Origin: an uncultured Actinomycetes bacterium
GTDB lineage: Bacteria > Actinomycetota > Actinomycetes > S36-B12
NCBI GenBank assembly: GCA_903848435.1
Contig: CAINGG010000281.1
Span: forward strand, 1-6,101
Reading direction: 5' to 3'
Length of the DNA stretch: 6,101 bases
The notes below the pieces were generated by a model. It had not been told where the DNA came from, did not search any database, and saw only the letters and a program-made list of their open reading frames with translations. Shown in pieces: positions 4,812-6,101 of this stretch. The first letter of the stretch is position 1; every line of letters begins with the position of its first letter. Position numbers and translations under genes: made by a program.

Positions 4812-5477
4812 ATGACCGACGGCGAGCTTCCCCCGGCTCCCCCCGAGGTTGCCTCGGTCGTCCCTGACGATCCGGCGCGTGCGCGCCTGCAGTCCTACGC
4901 CGAGTTCCTCGCCAGTGCGGGCGTGGAGCGCGGTCTGCTCGGGCCGCGCGAGGTTCCCCGACTCTGGGACCGACACCTGCTCAACTGCGCGGTCGTCGCC
5001 CCGATGGTGCCGGCGGGTGCGCATGTCATCGACGTCGGATCGGGTGCGGGCCTGCCGGGCCTGGTGTGGGCCATCGTGCGCTCGGACATCACGCTGACCT
5101 GCCTGGAGTCATTGCAGCGCCGCGCGACGTACCTCGAGGAGGCCGTGGGGGCTCTCGGCCTGACCGATCGAGTATCGGTCGTGCGAGCGCGCGCCGAGGA
5201 TGTCGTACGCGGTCGTGCGAGCGAGAGCTCACTGCGCGGTGATGTCGTGACCGCGCGTGCGGTCGCACCACTCGACAAACTCGCCGGTTGGACCGTGCCG
5301 CTGCTCAAGCCCGGTGGCGACCTGCTCGCGCTCAAGGGCCAGTCCGCCGCGGACGAGGTCGAGGCCGCGCGCACGGTGCTGGAGCGGTTGGGCATCGACA
5401 GCGTCGAGATCGTGCAGTGCGGCGAGGGCATCGTCGACCCGCCTACAACGGTCGTGCGAGCCCGCAAGGCGCGCTAG
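4812..5477 (+). CDS. rsmG: 16S rRNA (guanine-N7) methyltransferase RsmG (GidB)
   Basis: RsmG uses S-adenosylmethionine to methylate N7 of G527 (E. coli numbering) in 16S rRNA; loss of the enzyme gives low-level streptomycin resistance in several bacteria. The 221-residue product has a Rossmann methyltransferase fold. LWDRHLLNC (51-59) is the conserved N-terminal family motif. VIDVGSGAGLPGL (72-84) is the glycine-rich SAM loop, and LES (98-100) has the acidic residue ending strand 2. VTARAVAPLDKLAGW (146-160) and LLALKGQ (171-177) are further family motifs. The ATG starts 3 nt after the jag stop and has no clear ribosome binding site of its own, which points to coupling with jag. The stop codon shares the palindrome CTAG with the stop of the convergent downstream gene. 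Confidence 0.97.
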   Translation: MTDGELPPAPPEVASVVPDDPARARLQSYAEFLASAGVERGLLGPREVPRLWDRHLLNCAVVAPMVPAGAHVIDVGSGAGLPGLVWAIVRSDITLTCLESLQRRATYLEEAVGALGLTDRVSVVRARAEDVVRGRASESSLRGDVVTARAVAPLDKLAGWTVPLLKPGGDLLALKGQSAADEVEAARTVLERLGIDSVEIVQCGEGIVDPPTTVVRARKAR

Positions 5478-6101
5478 GTGGCAAGCGCGTAGACGGAGTA
5501 GCCGAGCGAGACCACGGCTGCGATCGCGATCACCGTTCGCGAGAGCCGGACCGCCTGTTCCTGGGTGAGCCGGTGTCGCAGGAGGCCACCGGCGAACGTG
5601 CCGGCGATGAGGCATCCCACGGCAATGGCGTAGAACCACCACGGCAGTGCGGGCAGGCCGAGGATCGGCAGGCTCACGATGTCGATGCCGATGAACACCA
5701 ACTGCAGGGTGCGCAGGAAGTCGCCGTGCGGCCAGCCTTGACTGATCAGGTACGACGCGACGGGCGGTCCGCCCACCCCGGCGTAGGTGTTGATGGCGCC
5801 ACTCCACACCCCCGCCGTTGCGCCGGCTACGACGCCAGAGCCGGAGCGCCAGGCGATGAGGGTCACAAGAGAGAGCAGGGCAGAGAGCGCGACAAGGATC
5901 GGCATGACCGCGTCGGGAATGAGCCGCACCATGCCGAAGCCGATGACGACCCCGACGGCGAGCGCGGGTCCGAGGACCTTGAAGGCGTCCCAGCGGATGC
6001 GGCCCTTCTCGCGCGTGAGCAGCCAGCCGTTTTGCAGAAGCGCGCACAGGTTGATGAGGCCGACCGATTGCGGCCCGGGCATGATCGCGTTGACGATGGG
6101 C
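5474..6101 (-). CDS. TauE/SafE-family membrane permease, N-terminus beyond window
   Basis: A polytopic membrane protein of the TauE/SafE (DUF81) family, whose studied members export sulfite, sulfoacetate or other small organosulfur anions. The substrate here cannot be read. The frame is open to the right edge. Numbering from the internal ATG at 6082 (202 residues), hydrophobic segments lie near 37-55, 59-78, 82-104, 126-144, 147-168 and 183-202. The second-half signature is clear: AGATAGVWSGAINTYAGVGG (86-105), then PPVASYLISQG. Family members usually have about 240-270 residues, and six further codons (PIVNAI) precede the ATG in frame, so the true start is probably outside the window. It is convergent with rsmG and head-on to the rightward fork, and appears unrelated to the housekeeping cluster. 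The position is often held by parA in actinobacteria. Confidence 0.85.
   Translation of the reverse strand, partial: PIVNAIMPGPQSVGLINLCALLQNGWLLTREKGRIRWDAFKVLGPALAVGVVIGFGMVRLIPDAVMPILVALSALLSLVTLIAWRSGSGVVAGATAGVWSGAINTYAGVGGPPVASYLISQGWPHGDFLRTLQLVFIGIDIVSLPILGLPALPWWFYAIAVGCLIAGTFAGGLLRHRLTQEQAVRLSRTVIAIAAVVSLGYSVYALAT

Noticed and set aside
4212..5024. Minus-strand open frame opposite jag and the start of rsmG
   Set aside because: It is antisense to well-supported genes, has no recognisable motif and no ribosome binding site that I could see.

Overview
This window is the chromosomal replication origin neighbourhood of a high-GC Gram-positive bacterium (Actinomycetota, probably order Micrococcales). 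The basis is the gene order dnaN - oriC - dnaA - rpmH - rnpA/yidD - yidC - jag - rsmG, the G+C-rich codon use, the frequent GTG starts, actinobacterial DnaA boxes of the TTGTCCACA type, and an actinobacterial-style RnpA (RHQ in place of RNR). The genus cannot be read from the sequence alone.

Layout from left to right. Positions 1-101 are the first 33 codons of dnaN (minus strand), running off the left edge. Positions 102-563 are the dnaA-dnaN intergenic region and hold oriC, with three perfect and one near-perfect DnaA box plus several degenerate ones and a short A+T-rich palindromic patch. Positions 564-1997 are dnaA on the minus strand. Positions 1998-2321 are a divergent regulatory region. 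It holds a plausible dnaA promoter with DnaA boxes on and near it, a dnaA leader with overlapping hairpins and a back-to-back DnaA box pair, and a good rpmH promoter. From 2322 to 5477 the plus strand carries a compact co-directional cluster: rpmH (bL34), a single reading frame joining RnpA and YidD, yidC, jag (KH-R3H) and rsmG. From 5474 to the right edge the minus strand carries a TauE/SafE-family permease, incomplete at its N-terminus, whose stop codon interlocks with that of rsmG.

How the parts work together. DnaA binds the boxes in oriC to open the duplex, and DnaN is the sliding clamp of the resulting forks. DnaA boxes around its own promoter suggest autoregulation. The rightward cluster links ribosome and tRNA production (bL34, the RNase P protein, RsmG) to membrane-protein insertion (YidD, YidC) and to the RNA-binding protein Jag. 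All genes of that cluster lie co-directional with the rightward fork.

Most of the window is conserved housekeeping. The most unusual points are the RnpA-YidD in-frame fusion, two mutually exclusive hairpins at the predicted 5' end of the dnaA mRNA, and the permease in place of the parA-parB pair that often follows rsmG in actinobacteria. I see no phage, IS element, CRISPR array, tRNA or rRNA, and no evidence for a new defence or biosynthetic system.
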